A DNA stretch of 64,000 nucleotides from NCBI GenBank assembly GCA_029204225.1, contig CM055092.1, positions 43,553,245 through 43,617,244 on the forward strand, written 5' to 3'. The position numbers and the translations under genes were made by a program. Source of the stretch: Diphasiastrum complanatum (lineage: Eukaryota > Streptophyta > Lycopodiopsida > Lycopodiales > Lycopodiaceae). Below are positions 12,017 to 23,429 of the stretch, piece after piece (position 1 is the first letter of the stretch; each line of letters opens with the position of its first letter). Under the pieces are notes generated by a model that saw nothing but the letters and a program-made list of their open reading frames with translations, searched no databases and had not been told where the DNA came from.

Positions 12017-12786
12017 TGCTAGGGCACAAAGCTTGCCAAGGAGGCTGTAAAGCCTTGGCCGAAAGGCCTCAAGTTAAAGCGGTCACGTGCCTGGCTGGAT
12101 TATATTCTTGTTATGAATGCAGCGTCACCGATCGTTGAAAGGCAAGATCGCAACGTTTTCTTTGAGGAATGGTGGGTCTTCTACTACTATACTAGTCAAA
12201 TTGAAAATTCCTTCACAGCACAGATTGCACGCGATAGTTGAAGGAATATTGAAAAACAGAATTAAACTGCTTGCATAGCGATTAGTGTTGTGCTCCATGA
12301 ATGAGACATGAATGCATGATATCCGATCTCCTTTGACTGCCAAGTCTAGCAACCAGCTTTCGCGGATCTCCATCAACATCAAAACAAGAGGAAAAAAATG
12401 GCATTTGAGTTGACGCTTCAAAAGCAAGCAAACCAAACGATAATGCACAAGCCGATCAAACTACCCACTATCTGACGCATCAGTTAAAGAATCGAAAACA
12501 AACCCACAACGCCAGGAATGCGCACTGCGAAACCACAGAGGCAGGAAGCAGCAGAAACGGAGGCCTAATAAACAACAAACCCATCAAAATGCTGCCAAGA
12601 AAAAGAGGATCAAGAGAAAATGCATCATGCTCAACTACACCTCCCTACATTCTGTGAAAAGGCGTGGCATGCGAGGAGGCAATGGCGGATGCTGAGGCAG
12701 GAAAGGATGATGATGCTGATCAAACAAACAAGCAAGAGCAGGAGGAGGCGATGGATTGGCAGGCTCTACGTGCGGGCAACAGAAGG

Positions 12787-12844
12787 CGATCGATCGATCG
12801 ATCGATCTTCCGTGGAGGAGGAGGAGGAGGAGGAGGAGGAGGAG
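12787..12844. repeat. (ATCG)n and (GGA)n microsatellites
   Basis: Five ATCG units (12787-12807) are followed after six bases by about ten GGA units. They produce long but meaningless frames on both strands (poly-Gly, poly-Glu, poly-Leu). Confidence 0.95.
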
Positions 12845-13180
12845 CGAGACCACATGCAAGACCTGCGCCTACGACCATGTGCACAGACCCGCAAAACAAA
12901 GGACTGGAACCGGCATTATTTCAGAAAAACGGGGTCCATAAAGTCTTTCACGGTTTTTTTTGCACGTAAACCCCCTCCATGAATTAACAGTTCTCAAGAA
13001 ATCGAGGGGCTTAGAAATTGGACCTGATTTTAGGATGCCTCAAAAAATGTTTCGCGAGCACTGGGAGCACTAGTCGCTGCTAAAATAATACAATATTGAA
13101 CAGGCGGCCCACGAGACGGCGAGAAAACAAAAAAGAGAAAAATAAAAAACACGTGTCAGCTGGAGCATGGGCATGGGATT

Positions 13181-13181
<1 letters not shown>

Positions 13182-13210
<29 letters not shown>
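13182..13210. repeat. (ACG)n microsatellite
   Basis: Nine to ten CGA/ACG units in a GC-rich stretch. The poly-Arg frame on the minus strand is an artefact. Confidence 0.95.
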
Positions 13211-13211
<1 letters not shown>

Positions 13212-13380
13212 ATGATGGGGTCGCTGTCGCTGACGTTGGGGGGCCCTTCAGTGGCTGGCTGGCTGAAAGGCTGAAGGGTGAGTGGGCCGTTGGTGGGCCG
13301 GCGATTAACTGCTTCTGGGCCGGCGGTGACAGGCAGGCAGGCAGTCAGGGTAGCCATAATTCGCCCGATACCACAACCTC

Positions 13381-14369
13381 TCTCTTCAACATTTTATTAT
13401 TAAAAATGGATTAATTGGGGGGAGGCCCAACCTAGAGGGCTTTATGGGCCTATTAAGGATCCAAAGGAGGGTCCTCGAGGATTTCCCCTCCATAGAATTC
13501 TAAGAGAGCTGATTCGATGTCATGACCAAGGGTGCAAGCAAGGCCTTAGAGGGCTTTGCCCTCATAGGCTTAATCATTGTCGTGATTAAATACTAGGTAC
13601 TGGCCATCGAGAGGGCCATCACCACAAATAATTTGGGACCCCAAGCAGCAAGTGAGAGAGGTCACGAGCTGCTCGGGGACCAGATTATCTATGGTGATGG
13701 CCTGCCCGATTAGCCATCACCGCTCATAATTGCCATTCACATGATTTTTATGCTCTCTCTTGTATTTTTAATACCAAAGAGGGAGAATAAGATTGAGGCC
13801 CTATATTATGTAAAATAATATAAGGCCCAAAAAGGTCTAAAAATCAGGTGAATGTGCAAGCAAGGCCTTTCTCTGAGTCACACATAGGTATCAAATGCCA
13901 GGTGCCCATTGTGAAGGCTAGGTTAAATGACAGACTCCTTATCTACCTGACACTCTCCCGCTTAACTTGGACCTCACAATGGGCACTTGGCATTCAATGC
14001 ATGTGCGTATTTCATCCTTAGGTGCAAGCAAGGCCCCTCGTGGGCTTGTCGTGATTAAGGGTTCAAACAACCCCCTAGAGGGCTTTCCCTCAATGGGCTT
14101 ATTCATTGTTGTGATTGAGGGTGCAAGCAAGGCCTCATCGCTGCTGCTTAAATGCACTTGTTCATGCATGTGATGTATCTGGACATGGCCAACGAAATCC
14201 TGCCACATGGCAAACATTTATTGCTCAAAATCTTTGTTGTTCAAAAAAGTCGGGCAAAATGACTTAGGGTAGTTTGTACAATAGATTGCACAATTCTTAC
14301 AAATGAATAGTGGGCAAGTGGGTAAACATGAAACTCTTTACTCACATGCATTTGAAGAGAGTGTTGGTT
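13381..14369. repeat. degenerate interspersed motif repeats
   Basis: A motif of about 60 bases recurs: GTGCAAGCAAGGCC, then GAGGGCTTT.CCCTCA, then GGCTTA..CATTGT.GTGATT. Clear copies begin near 13529 and 14056, with partial copies at 13852, 14019 and 14110. No gene is recognised. This looks like a worn tandem or satellite-like repeat. Confidence 0.6.
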
Positions 14370-14450
14370 TCCAGGAGGAGGTTTGAACCTAGAACCAAAG
14401 AAACTTTGGATGTTAAGCTAACCAACTAAGCAAACCCCATTGGGAGGCTA
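14370..14450 (-). repeat. tRNA-derived SINE-like remnant
   Basis: On the minus strand GCTTAGTTGGTTAGC resembles a pol III A box (14421-14435), and GGTTCAAACC is a perfect B box (14380-14389), at tRNA-like spacing. The acceptor stem and T arm do not pair properly, so it is not an intact tRNA gene. A SINE head is the best fit. Confidence 0.55.
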
Positions 14451-14707
14451 CAAAGGTTTTGACTATGGGATCATTTTTAATAATTTGCCATATGGTGTTT
14501 TACAAACATGACAATGCCATGTGTCGAAAAAGCATTGGGCCAGCGAGCTAAAACACCTCTCATGTGTGAGACTTGTTTCCAAGACGCAAGGGCCTCCCTC
14601 CCACCTTCATCCAAACTTTATAGTTATATCAAGATCTAACATAATTATCCAAAGCCTACACCATTGGATGAGGGTGGACTTGCCAACACCCTTACTCATG
14701 GTGAGAA

Positions 14708-15236
14708 ACACGCTAGACCTTTTCCCCAAGCCTAGGCCTTAGCCCCGAGCACATTGTTAGGCCTGTGTCCCTGGGCCCTCAAGGGAGAAGCACATAATAG
14801 ATTCCTCGTCAAAGTTGATCTAGATTGAGGGTTAGGCAAGGCCCCACCCTCACTCAATGCTTGAGAATCATCCATCCAAAACCATGACTTATGATGGAAT
14901 ATTTCAATTGATTAAGCCTCCATCAAGACAATGATGGAATATTTGAAGCGACTTGCAATGGCAGAATGCATGGGACCATGTTTTCACTCTCGGTCACAAT
15001 AAGTAATAAGATGGCTTTTTTCCCAAGTGTGTGCTTGTGAAGTTTTCCTTTTCTTTCACAACTTCACCCATCTTGTCCCAGATGAACCTTTCCTCAAAAA
15101 TTTTTAGTGAACCTTTTTTCATGTGGATAAGGCCCCAACCCCGAGGGAAAGCATGATCCCTTGCATAATGCACAAGCATGTTTTTTTTTTTTTTTTTGTT
15201 CCCTTTCTTTCAATTGCTCACACTACCTTCCATCCG
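14708..15236 (+). repeat. left arm of a long imperfect inverted repeat
   Basis: The reverse complement of this segment matches 20431-20859 along its length with many small indels. Shared landmarks are the AAGGCCCCAACC/GGTTGGGGCCTT block, the CATGGTTTTGGATGGATGATTCTC block and a homopolymer run of about 17 T. It holds no coding sequence. It is probably one of two dispersed copies of a non-coding repeat. Confidence 0.8.
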
Positions 15237-16118
15237 ACTCCCTTCAGATTTTGCCAATACATTGTCTTTAATGATGTAGCTCAAAAAATTCACTTTTAAG
15301 GCTTGTATTGCTTACTTTTTAGAGCATCATACCTTTTGAAGTCTCTAAATTGATCTATTTTGAAATCGAATTTGTGCTTTCCAACAATTTCCTTAGTGGT
15401 CAATATTAGAATATACCACCAAACACAACATCTATGCATGTATAACAAGAGTGTCACCTACATGCAATGATATCTTTCCAGAACTCATAAAAACTTTATC
15501 AAACATCGTCTTCCATAAATTGTAACTAAAAGGAAATATCTAAACTCTTTGTAGTGAATTCATATTGAGTAGGTGCACTTGCACCACTGACAACTAGTAG
15601 TGCAATCAAGAATCATGCAATAATGGATGTGTCATGTGCCAAATCCCAAACTAATAGCAATCACAATGAAGTAAAGCTAGAAGCAAGAAGATAACAAGAC
15701 AATCATGATAGCATAACAATAGAAAGCTAGAAACAATGAGATCACAATGGAATTGCATTATTAATGAAAGAAAGAGTACAATCAATGGAAATGGAGCATT
15801 ATTCATGTGGATAGGGCACATGAGACCTAGCAATGGAGATCCCTATGGCTCACATTCACAAGGAAGCTAGAAGCTCTCACTTGCAAATGAGCCAAAAGAT
15901 TCACAAAATGATGTCTCTTGCCTAGTTATAGACAATGCTCTCACTTAACTAAACTTAACTATCTTGAGGGATGGTTATCCCTTGTTAAGTACTATTTAGG
16001 CTACATTGGGCCCTTGTTGGCCTATTATCCTTATTAATTACTTTGGAGGGCCTAAAGAGGGAACCGCCTTGTTCTTAAGGCTAATAGCTCCTTTTGGCCT
16101 ACAAAGCTTACAATGGAT
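15237..16118. other. AT-rich intergenic sequence
   Basis: No gene or known element is recognised. Short frames are isolated and without motif. Confidence 0.5.
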
Positions 16119-16316
16119 ACTCCTTAGAGTTTTATTTTTTTGCTCTCTATAGTTCAAAAAATAGAACACCATTTTTGAACAAAATTTTTAGTAGTTAGTC
16201 CTCAAACTTGGATTATGATCTTGAGCTCTGTCACGCTCAATTTTTATAATACTCGAACATAAGCATTTTGGTTGAAATTATGTGCTCTCATTTTGAAACA
16301 TATAAAGACTGAAATT
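16119..16316 (+). repeat. dispersed direct repeat, copy 1 (about 197 bases)
   Basis: The sequence is nearly identical to 35735-35931, sharing CTCCTTAGAGTTTT, CTCAAACTTGGATTATGATC and ACATATAAAGA. The two copies lie 19.6 kb apart in the same orientation. Confidence 0.85.
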
Positions 16317-17235
16317 CATTGTTCTACGAATAAACTTTGCTCTTGGTGTTCAATGTGTTAGATTTCTTATGCTCAGCCTTAAACAAATCGTTCAAGTAAT
16401 GAGCATCCTGAAAACTGAAGGCCGACTACATGTCGGACCTTCACATTTTTTTCCTTTGAGATTTTTTTGCTTAACCATTTGTAGGCACCTTTGCCTTTTT
16501 CGCACTTTCGCAAAAAATGCAACACAGTGGCCAAGTGGCCAGAATTCCTTAGAAGCCATTTTAAGGCACCTTCGCTTTTTTTTTGCCTTTTTCGCCCCTT
16601 CACGAAAAATGCGACAAAGTGGCCAGAATGCCTTAGAAACCATTTTAAGACACCTTCGCCTTTTTTGGTTTTTCGCTGCCTTTAGTCTAAGGCACCTTCA
16701 TCTTTTTTCGCTGCCTTCAGTCTAAGGCACCTTCGGCTTTTTTGCCTGCTTCGCTACCTTCATTCTAAGGGCGACTTCGAGATTTACATACCTTCAGTCT
16801 AAAGGCACCTTCAGGATTTGCATACCTTCAACTGGAGAAACAAATATCCTAAAGGCAGTACCAACTTTGTACATATGCAAAACTGGAGTAAATGGCAGTT
16901 AAGGCATAAGATATTTTTCTCTCGACACTTGTAAATATATATACTAGCTTAATCAAGCTATGTAAGTGTTAATTGAATTTCTTTTTCAATCAGAGTTATC
17001 TGTAGCCAGCATTATCACGCTCAACAAGCTGAAGTTATTACTTCAAGCCATTGTACTCATTGTTGATATTTATCAGAATGCAATTTTTGTCTCACTACTG
17101 CGTTGTTCATTTGTGCAATCTATATGAATCATTCTACTTGAATATTTCTGCTGCTAACTGTTGCGTTTCCGTTCCTACACGCCTATGCTCAAAGCCTCGA
17201 GATTCCGTTGCCGGTCATCCCCACGTTTTTTGACA
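16317..17235 (+). mobile_element. Copia 5' LTR with internal minisatellite
   Basis: The segment ends in TTTTTTGACA directly before the primer site TGGTATTAGAGC (17236-17247), with a gag following at 17380. An 81- and 85-base tandem duplication lies at 16484-16649, and a run of degenerate CCTTCAGTCTAAGGCACC units extends to about 16830. The left boundary is approximate. Confidence 0.6.
16484..16649. repeat. tandem duplication in the LTR
   Basis: Two adjacent units of 81 and 85 bases begin GGCACCTT(T/C)GC and contain AGTGGCCAGAAT and CATTTTAA. They are diverged by substitutions and short indels. Confidence 0.8.
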
Positions 17236-17379
17236 TGGTATTAGAGCGGGCATTTCAGTAATTAGCATTTCTATTGCAGATTATCAGTCTTGTTTCTATC
17301 AAGACGTCTTTCTAGCAAATGCGCAGCCAACAATATGTAGACAATCGTTGTTTCTACCAACGATCTAGTTCAACAAGAA

Positions 17380-18242
17380 TGGATCCATAATCTAGTTCAT
17401 CTCTCATTGACAAACTCGATGGAGATAATTACCATCTCTGAAAATTCAAGACGAAGGTTATACTTCTAGCCAAACAACTGTGGGACATTGTTGATGGCAC
17501 AGAGCTCAAACCAGAAGGAGATGCAGCCATCATCACCAAGTGGAGATTGAGAGATGGCAAAGCGTTTGCCATGATCACTCTCAACATCAAGGATACTCAG
17601 ATCAGCCACATACGTGCTGCTTAGACTGCTAAGGATGCACGGGACATCCTGACAACTCTCTACAATATCAGAGACGTTACTTCCAAGCTTCATCTGAGGA
17701 AGAAGTTCTTCACCCTCAGAATGTCTGATGCAGATAGTGTTTCGAGTCACCTCATCACCTTAAAAAATCTATGGAGTAAATCACGGCAACTGGCTCAGTC
17801 ATAGAAGATTCCGATGCACTCATGAATCTATTATCGAGTCTACTTGAAACCTATGAAAATTGGGTGATGACAATTTTTACCCAGGAGCACCTCACTCTAT
17901 CAAGAGTAATTTTGCTGTTCCTACAAGAGGATATAAGAAGATCAGCTCCTCCTCAGGCTCAAGATCGGATCCTCACGCTCTGTATTCAAAAAATCAGAAG
18001 TTTAGATCCAAGAGGTCTACACAGTCATACTATCCTAACAACAAGAGCAACATGCAACGACCTGTATCAAACACACCATCAACTTCAGAGTCTTCATCCT
18101 TCCAGCCGAGGTAGAATCTATTTTGTAAGTATTGTAAGAGGACTAGTCACCTTATCAAGGATTGCAGATGAAGCTGCCTTCTTGACCAAAGTCGAAGAAC
18201 AACAGGATATCAATTCATGGTATTTGGACTCAGGTGCATCAT
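17380..18242 (+). pseudogene. Copia gag and protease, broken
   Basis: Gag starts at the ATG at 17380 and is interrupted by TAA at codon 4, TGA where the family has Trp, and TAG where it has Gln. Recognisable blocks are KLWDxVDGTE-type core residues, KAFAMITLNI, IRDVTSKLHLRKKFF and an intact CCHC knuckle (C-x2-C-x4-H-x4-C) at 18124-18165. The protease signature WYLDSGAS follows at 18219-18242, then a TAG. Several stops could be C-to-T changes at Trp, Gln or Arg codons, the pattern expected of methylated, silenced copies. Confidence 0.88.
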
Positions 18243-19620
18243 AGCACATGACTCACCATCGACACTGGTTCCATAACTACAAGTCATACACCCATCGTAC
18301 AATTGTGCAACTTGGAGACAACTCGACTCATACTATCAAGGGTGTAGGAACAATCAAAGTCGAATTCCAGAAAGGTGATGTAATGTTTTTGTCCAATGTT
18401 CTTCACATACAAAATCTGACCAAAACCTGCTCTCAGTTAGCAAAATCACATATTTGGATAAGAGGGTCAAATTCGATAGACAACATTGTACTATTTTTGA
18501 CGAATCTAGGAAAGTTATTGCTTTCAATAGAAGGTGTGACAATTTGTACAAAATCAGTCCTACAAGTAGTCAAGCTCTTTTTACTTCAACTTTTGAATCA
18601 ACTGAGATGCTTTGGCATTTCAGATTAGGCCATTTAAATACCACTTGTATTAAGCAAATATCAAAATAGAATTTAGTACAAGATCTACCCTTCATTAGCA
18701 AATCAAATTTTTCATGTGAAAGCTGTATTTCCAACAAGCATTCTAGAACTCCAGTTACTTCCAATTCAATTCATTCATCTAAAGGTTCATTAGATCTTGT
18801 ACACAAGGACATTTGTGGTCCTATGTAGACTATTTCCACATGGGAGCTGTCTATTTGTTGACTATCATTGATGACTTCTCTCATAGGACTGCAACATATT
18901 TCTTGAAGAACAAATCCGAGACTCTCAAGTTCTTCAGGCAGTTCAAGGCATCATAAGAAAAATCGACCCAAAGAAGAATCAAAGCTCTACACTTTGATGC
19001 AGGGGGAGTATTTATCTCCACCGAGTTCAAAGCTTTTTGCAAGGCCAATCGAATACATTTACAACAACATTTAGCCAGCTACTCACCTCAGTCCAATGGT
19101 GTAGCTCAAAGGAAGAACTAGACACTCATCACAAGTGCAAAGAGCATGTTGGCCCATGCCTCTCTTCAAAGAAATTCTGGACAGAGGCTATTACTATAGC
19201 AGCCTACCTTCAAAATCGATCCATCTCAGAGGCCTTGAATGGAAAGACATCTTATGAGGTGTGGACAGGATCGAAGCCATCACTCACAAATATTCGAGTG
19301 TTTGGATGCATACCCTACTCACAGACCCCTGCTGATCTAAGTAGGAAGCTGAACAACACTAGCAGAAGGTCGATCTTCATCAGCTATTCCTCAGACCATC
19401 AAACATACAAGCTCTTCAATCTGGACTCTCAGAAGACCTTCATGAGCAGAAATGTCACTTTTGCGAAAGATCAGTGTATCAATCACAAGGGAAAAGCTAC
19501 TTCAAATTCAGATCCTAGAATCGACACCAACAGCTCTGGACAACTCAGGACTGATCTGAAGACCGACCCCGACAGTGACACTGACTCCGACAACTAGGTA
19601 GTCCCTCAGCAAAACAAATC
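18243..19620 (+). pseudogene. Copia protease C-part and integrase, broken
   Basis: The frame continues with VQLGDNSTHTIKGVGTIK, then the GAG-pre-integrase zinc region (LWHFRLGHLN, CESCISNKHS), LVHKDICGPM, the integrase core (IIDDFSHR; FDAGG in place of DxGGE; SPQSNGVAQRKN) and the integrase C-terminal region with an acidic tail ending at 19595. At least three frameshifts and several stops are present. In the DDE triad, the Glu of the usual GVAERKN is a Gln codon here (GVAQRKN), so catalysis would be lost even if the frames were intact. Confidence 0.87.
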
Positions 19621-20010
19621 GCATCAGAGGATTGTAGTTCAACCCAAAAGATAAAACCGATCAAGATAGCCTCCATCCCAATTTACGGATGATCCGACCT
19701 GCTACTTTGTGTAGGAATCAAACCTTGCTTCAGAGGCAATGTCAATATCTAATGTTGATCAAGAGAAGACCAATGCATCTTTTGACAAGAATGGTTTTAT
19801 TCCAAACTCGATAGACTCAAATTTTTATTTTTAGTCTGTATCAAATCCCTTCATAATCATCACCTTTTATGTAGATGATATGTTACTATTTAGTAATAAT
19901 TTGAATTTTTTTGAGTCTTTACTAAATAAGGATATTGCAAGTACAATGCCCTTCAACGACATATTTTTCTTTCAACTAAATGCAATATGATTTGTTATAT
20001 CATTTGAAAG
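19621..20010 (+). pseudogene. Copia reverse transcriptase fragment
   Basis: TFYVDDMLLFSNN, with the YVDD catalytic motif of Copia reverse transcriptase, is readable near 19858-19900, followed by LLNKDIASTMPFNDI. Most of the RT before it is deleted and RNase H is not seen. It belongs to the element starting near 16.3 kb. Confidence 0.8.
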
Positions 20011-20430
20011 ACATTTGTAAAAGTTGTTCTTTTAGTGGGAACACTGAAATAATTTGTTGAAGCTGAACTTAAAGCCAAAGTTCTATATTCCCCTTGTGAA
20101 CTTTTAAAATATGGGTTGATTCTTTGAATTTGTCATATAACAACTACTAGGAAAGCTACCAACTTCAAATAGTGCTTAATGTAATTGACATACATGCATT
20201 TAAAATTGCCTCAAATAACTCCTTTTATTAATATTATAGTTTTTAAAGGTCTCAATTCTCACCAATGACCTTTTCTTTTCTTCTCCTTCAACAATGTAAT
20301 TAACTTCTGCCTTGACTTAGAATTACGTGGTGATGAAAGTTCATGTTTGATAGCCATTGACTTATTTACACATAACACACAACAATGTTTGTTGAAGGGT
20401 CAATAAAAAATTATGAAAGTAGTTATGCTT
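20011..20430. other. AT-rich sequence without recognised features
   Basis: This stretch lies between the RT fragment and the inverted repeat arm. No motif, frame or repeat was recognised. Confidence 0.5.
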
Positions 20431-20859
20431 AGATGGAAGGTAGTGTTAGCATTTGAAAGAAATTGGAAAAAAAAAATAGGGATCACAGGGTTGGGGCCTT
20501 ATCCACATGAAAAAAAAGTCCACTCAAAAATTTTGAGGAAAGGTTCATCTAGGACAAGACAAGTGAAGTTTTGAAAGAAAAGGAAAACTTCACAAGCACG
20601 CACATGGGAATAAGTCATTGAAAACGTCTCTGCCATTGAAAATGGCTTTAAATATTCCATCATTGCCTCCATGGAGGCTTAATTATTGAAATATTCCATC
20701 ATAAGTCATGGTTTTGGATGGATGATTCTCAAAACCCTCAATCTAGTTCAACTTTGACTAGGAATGTATTCTGTGGTGCCTCCTGGAGGGCCCGAGGACA
20801 CATGCCTACCAATGTGCTTGGGGCTAAGGCCTAGGCTTGGGGAAAAGGTCTAGTGTGTT
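20431..20859 (-). repeat. right arm of the long imperfect inverted repeat
   Basis: This is the reverse-complement partner of 14708-15236. The arms flank 5.2 kb containing the Copia at 16.3-20.0 kb. No target duplication or terminal motif links them as ends of one element. Confidence 0.8.
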
Positions 20860-21570
20860 GGTGAATAGACTTGGAATTCAGATAAATTCTAAGGTAAAAG
20901 TGTTTCAATTTCTTAAACCTAGGATATCTCTGTTGCATAAATGAATTTCAGAGGAACGATAGTACTATCACTCGGGTTGAAATATTTGAAGAAAAAGTCC
21001 TATTTGTAATAGAGTAAATCTTTTTGTGGAAAGCACTTATTACTGACTTTTCATGGATTTGGATATTTTCATATATCATTTTTAATTGATAATTTCTTTA
21101 AAAGGAGGGGTGAAGTGATGGGTTAAAATTATATTGAGGATCTGTTGGTTGCATAGGTTTTGGAAGAGAACCAGCTGTGGTATAGAAATGAGATTTTTCT
21201 GAAAGTAATTGATAGATTCAGAGTAAGATACCAACTTGGAACTTTTTGAATAAGAGAAATTCTCTAGGGATTGTGTGGAACAATTTGGAACTAGAACAAG
21301 TTTGAAATTTGGATCATTATCTATAAGTAGTACAATGAAAGGTCGAAAGTTACTAATTCCATTTTTATTGGAATAGGAGTAAGTTTGATCAGGATTTAAG
21401 TCTGAGATGTTTGTCTTAAATCAACCTAATCTTAGTTTGAGTACTAGGATCAGTGAGAGGTCAATTGAGTGGAAGAAATGATGTTATTCATGGTAAATTG
21501 GATTGGAAAACTGTTGGGAGTGAATGTTAATTATCTTTGAGATTTTTCAGATATGTTATTTTTTGGATTT
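20860..21570. other. AT-rich intergenic sequence
   Basis: No reading frame above 60 codons and no recognisable repeat was found. Confidence 0.5.
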
Positions 21571-22332
21571 ATCCCCTCTACTCTTCTAAATCCCATATTA
21601 ATATACTTCCATTCATCGCTACAACATTACATGCATTGTCGCACAGTCGTCTATAATTGAAGACAACAAGAGGATGGCAGTCCACTGACATATCGGCCAA
21701 ACCCGACATATTAGCCAAACCTGACTTATCCGATATATCGAAGAAGTCCGCCGACTTATCGAGCCTCCTCATGCTCGCTTCCTGTATTGAGCAACTAACT
21801 TGACAATGACAGTAGCCACGATCTTCTTCCTTATGGCACAACGGCTCAACGCCATTCTTTTGTACATATATCTGCACAAATGTAAATCATATATGTAGTT
21901 GATCATAGTAATCAATTTCATGTATGCAAGTAGTTAATGAGACAGACATTGTAGATGCTTTCATGCATCGATTCTTTTTTCAAACAAATTGTCAGTAATA
22001 AGCTCATAGCTTTTACAGATCGTAATTAGATTTGTGAGCATGCGATTTCGTCCGTAATTGTCTTGTGCTCACCTGCATCACTAATTTGTATTTCATTACA
22101 TTTAATCTGAATAAACTATTGTCTAGTTCTGCGTTCAGATTCTTTCTCAGTATTGCATGCTTTCAACTTTTTGTCTGACTTTCTGATTGATTTGTTTGAT
22201 TGTCTACTCTTCGCTTCCACAACCACTGCGCAATCAAGCTCTAGTTCATTCTTGTGCTTGCCTACTATTAACCAATAGTGCAGGCACTCGAGGGAATTAA
22301 TACTTTCTAATGTGCATTCGCATTTCCCAACA
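21571..22332 (+). mobile_element. Copia-type LTR followed by a primer site
   Basis: CATTTCCCAACA is followed by TGGTATTAGAGC (22333-22344), the same junction form as at 17236 and 27036. Within about 60 bases the sequence switches to a minus-strand integrase fragment, so the internal region belonging to this LTR has been lost. The left boundary is approximate. Confidence 0.5.
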
Positions 22333-22389
22333 TGGTATTAGAGCTTTGATATTAGAACTTATCTGATTATTTAAGCGGTTTTACGTCAG

Positions 22390-22740
22390 AGCTACTTTAT
22401 AGCCTAATAAGCTTCCCACAAAATTTGATTTCTTTTTGATAAAATATACCATAGTTCTTCTAGAAAATTCATCAATAAAAATTATAGGATACTTTGCATC
22501 CTTCAGTCAAGAATTTTGCATTGGGCCACATATATCTGTTACAACATCTAGTATTCCTCTAGTAGTATGCTGATGGCTTGATCTAAATGGTTTTCTGGCC
22601 TGCTTATCGACTAGACAGTCTTGACAGACAAGTAATTCGACTTTCCTATCAGGATAGTCAAGATCAAGAACAATGGATTGCTTAGACATTTGTTGTACAG
22701 AAGCATGATTCAACTAACCAAGTCTATAATGCCAAAGAAA
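22390..22740 (-). pseudogene. Copia GAG-pre-integrase/integrase fragment
   Basis: Minus-strand translation shows LVCQDCLVDKQARKPF (zinc-binding CxxC), DVVTDICGPM and, after a TGA, YPIIFIDEFSRRTMVYFIK, the start of the integrase core with its first Asp. The fragment is cut at both ends. Confidence 0.8.
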
Positions 22741-22869
22741 ATTTTTATTTATCTAAATAGAAGTACTAAGAGTCTGACTAGAGGCAGAAAAACAATGACT
22801 TAACCTTTACAACTATCCATGCCTCGTTCCGAGTGCTAGGATCTTCCTTGTCTATCGACTACTTTACAC

Positions 22870-23365
22870 TGACCACATTTGAATTCTACTTCTGTCCTAG
22901 ATCTGTAATTTAGCTGACATACTGCGTCTTGAGCCGTCTATGACTGATCCGACAACAACCATTTGCTTTAGTAGGTTCTTGAACGGGGTGATGTGATTTT
23001 GCAGGGAATCACCATTTGTCATCTTTAGGGAGTAAAATTTCTTCATGAGATGTAGCTTGGAAGCTATATCTCGCACTTCACATAATGTGCTCAAGATGTC
23101 CCAAACTTCCTTGGAGGTCTGAGCTTCAGACAGATGGCTGATTGAGTGTCTGATATGTTGAGGATGATCAGCGTGAAAGCTTTGCCATTCTTCAGCTTCC
23201 ATTGGGAGATTGCAGTGTCATCAGCTCATGTCTTTCCTCTACACCTGTAACAACATCATATAACTCCTTGGCCATTAGCACAGTTCTCATCTTAAATTTC
23301 CACAGATGCTAATTGGCTCCACCAAGCTTGTCCATGATAGGACTGGCTTTCTCTTGGGAATCCAT
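22870..23365 (-). pseudogene. Copia gag fragment
   Basis: It starts at an ATG (23365-23363, minus strand) with MDSQEKASPIMDKLGGAN. After a TAG it reads HLWKFKMRTVLMAKELYDVVTG, then, after a frameshift, the conserved EVWDILSTLCEVRDIASKLH and SLQNHITPFKNLLKQM. It is the same Gag type as the fragments at 5201 and 27325. The zinc knuckle and everything downstream are missing. Confidence 0.82.
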
Positions 23366-23429
23366 GTGGAGGATTAGTCTAAGTGACAATAGTAACTATT
23401 AGTGACTTAAGAATGAAAATCTATCTATA

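Larger units (their letters stand above)
12017..13380 (-). promoter_or_regulatory. 5' UTR and promoter region of CSLC
   Basis: No gene is visible in this region, which lies directly upstream of the CSLC start. A G-box core CACGTG sits at 12084-12089, 68-73 bases before the ATG, and a second inside ACACGTGTC at 13150-13155. Pyrimidine-rich trinucleotide repeats on the gene strand (12813-12844) resemble the CT-rich 5' UTRs common in plants. The transcription start is not determined and these sites are candidates only. Confidence 0.45.

Noticed and set aside
12620-13357. Poly-Glu, poly-Gly and poly-Arg frames upstream of CSLC
   Set aside because: They are produced by GGA and ACG repeats in the promoter region, with no homology outside the repeats.
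14370-14450. Functional tRNA gene
   Set aside because: A and B boxes are present but acceptor and T stems do not pair, and no anticodon loop can be placed.
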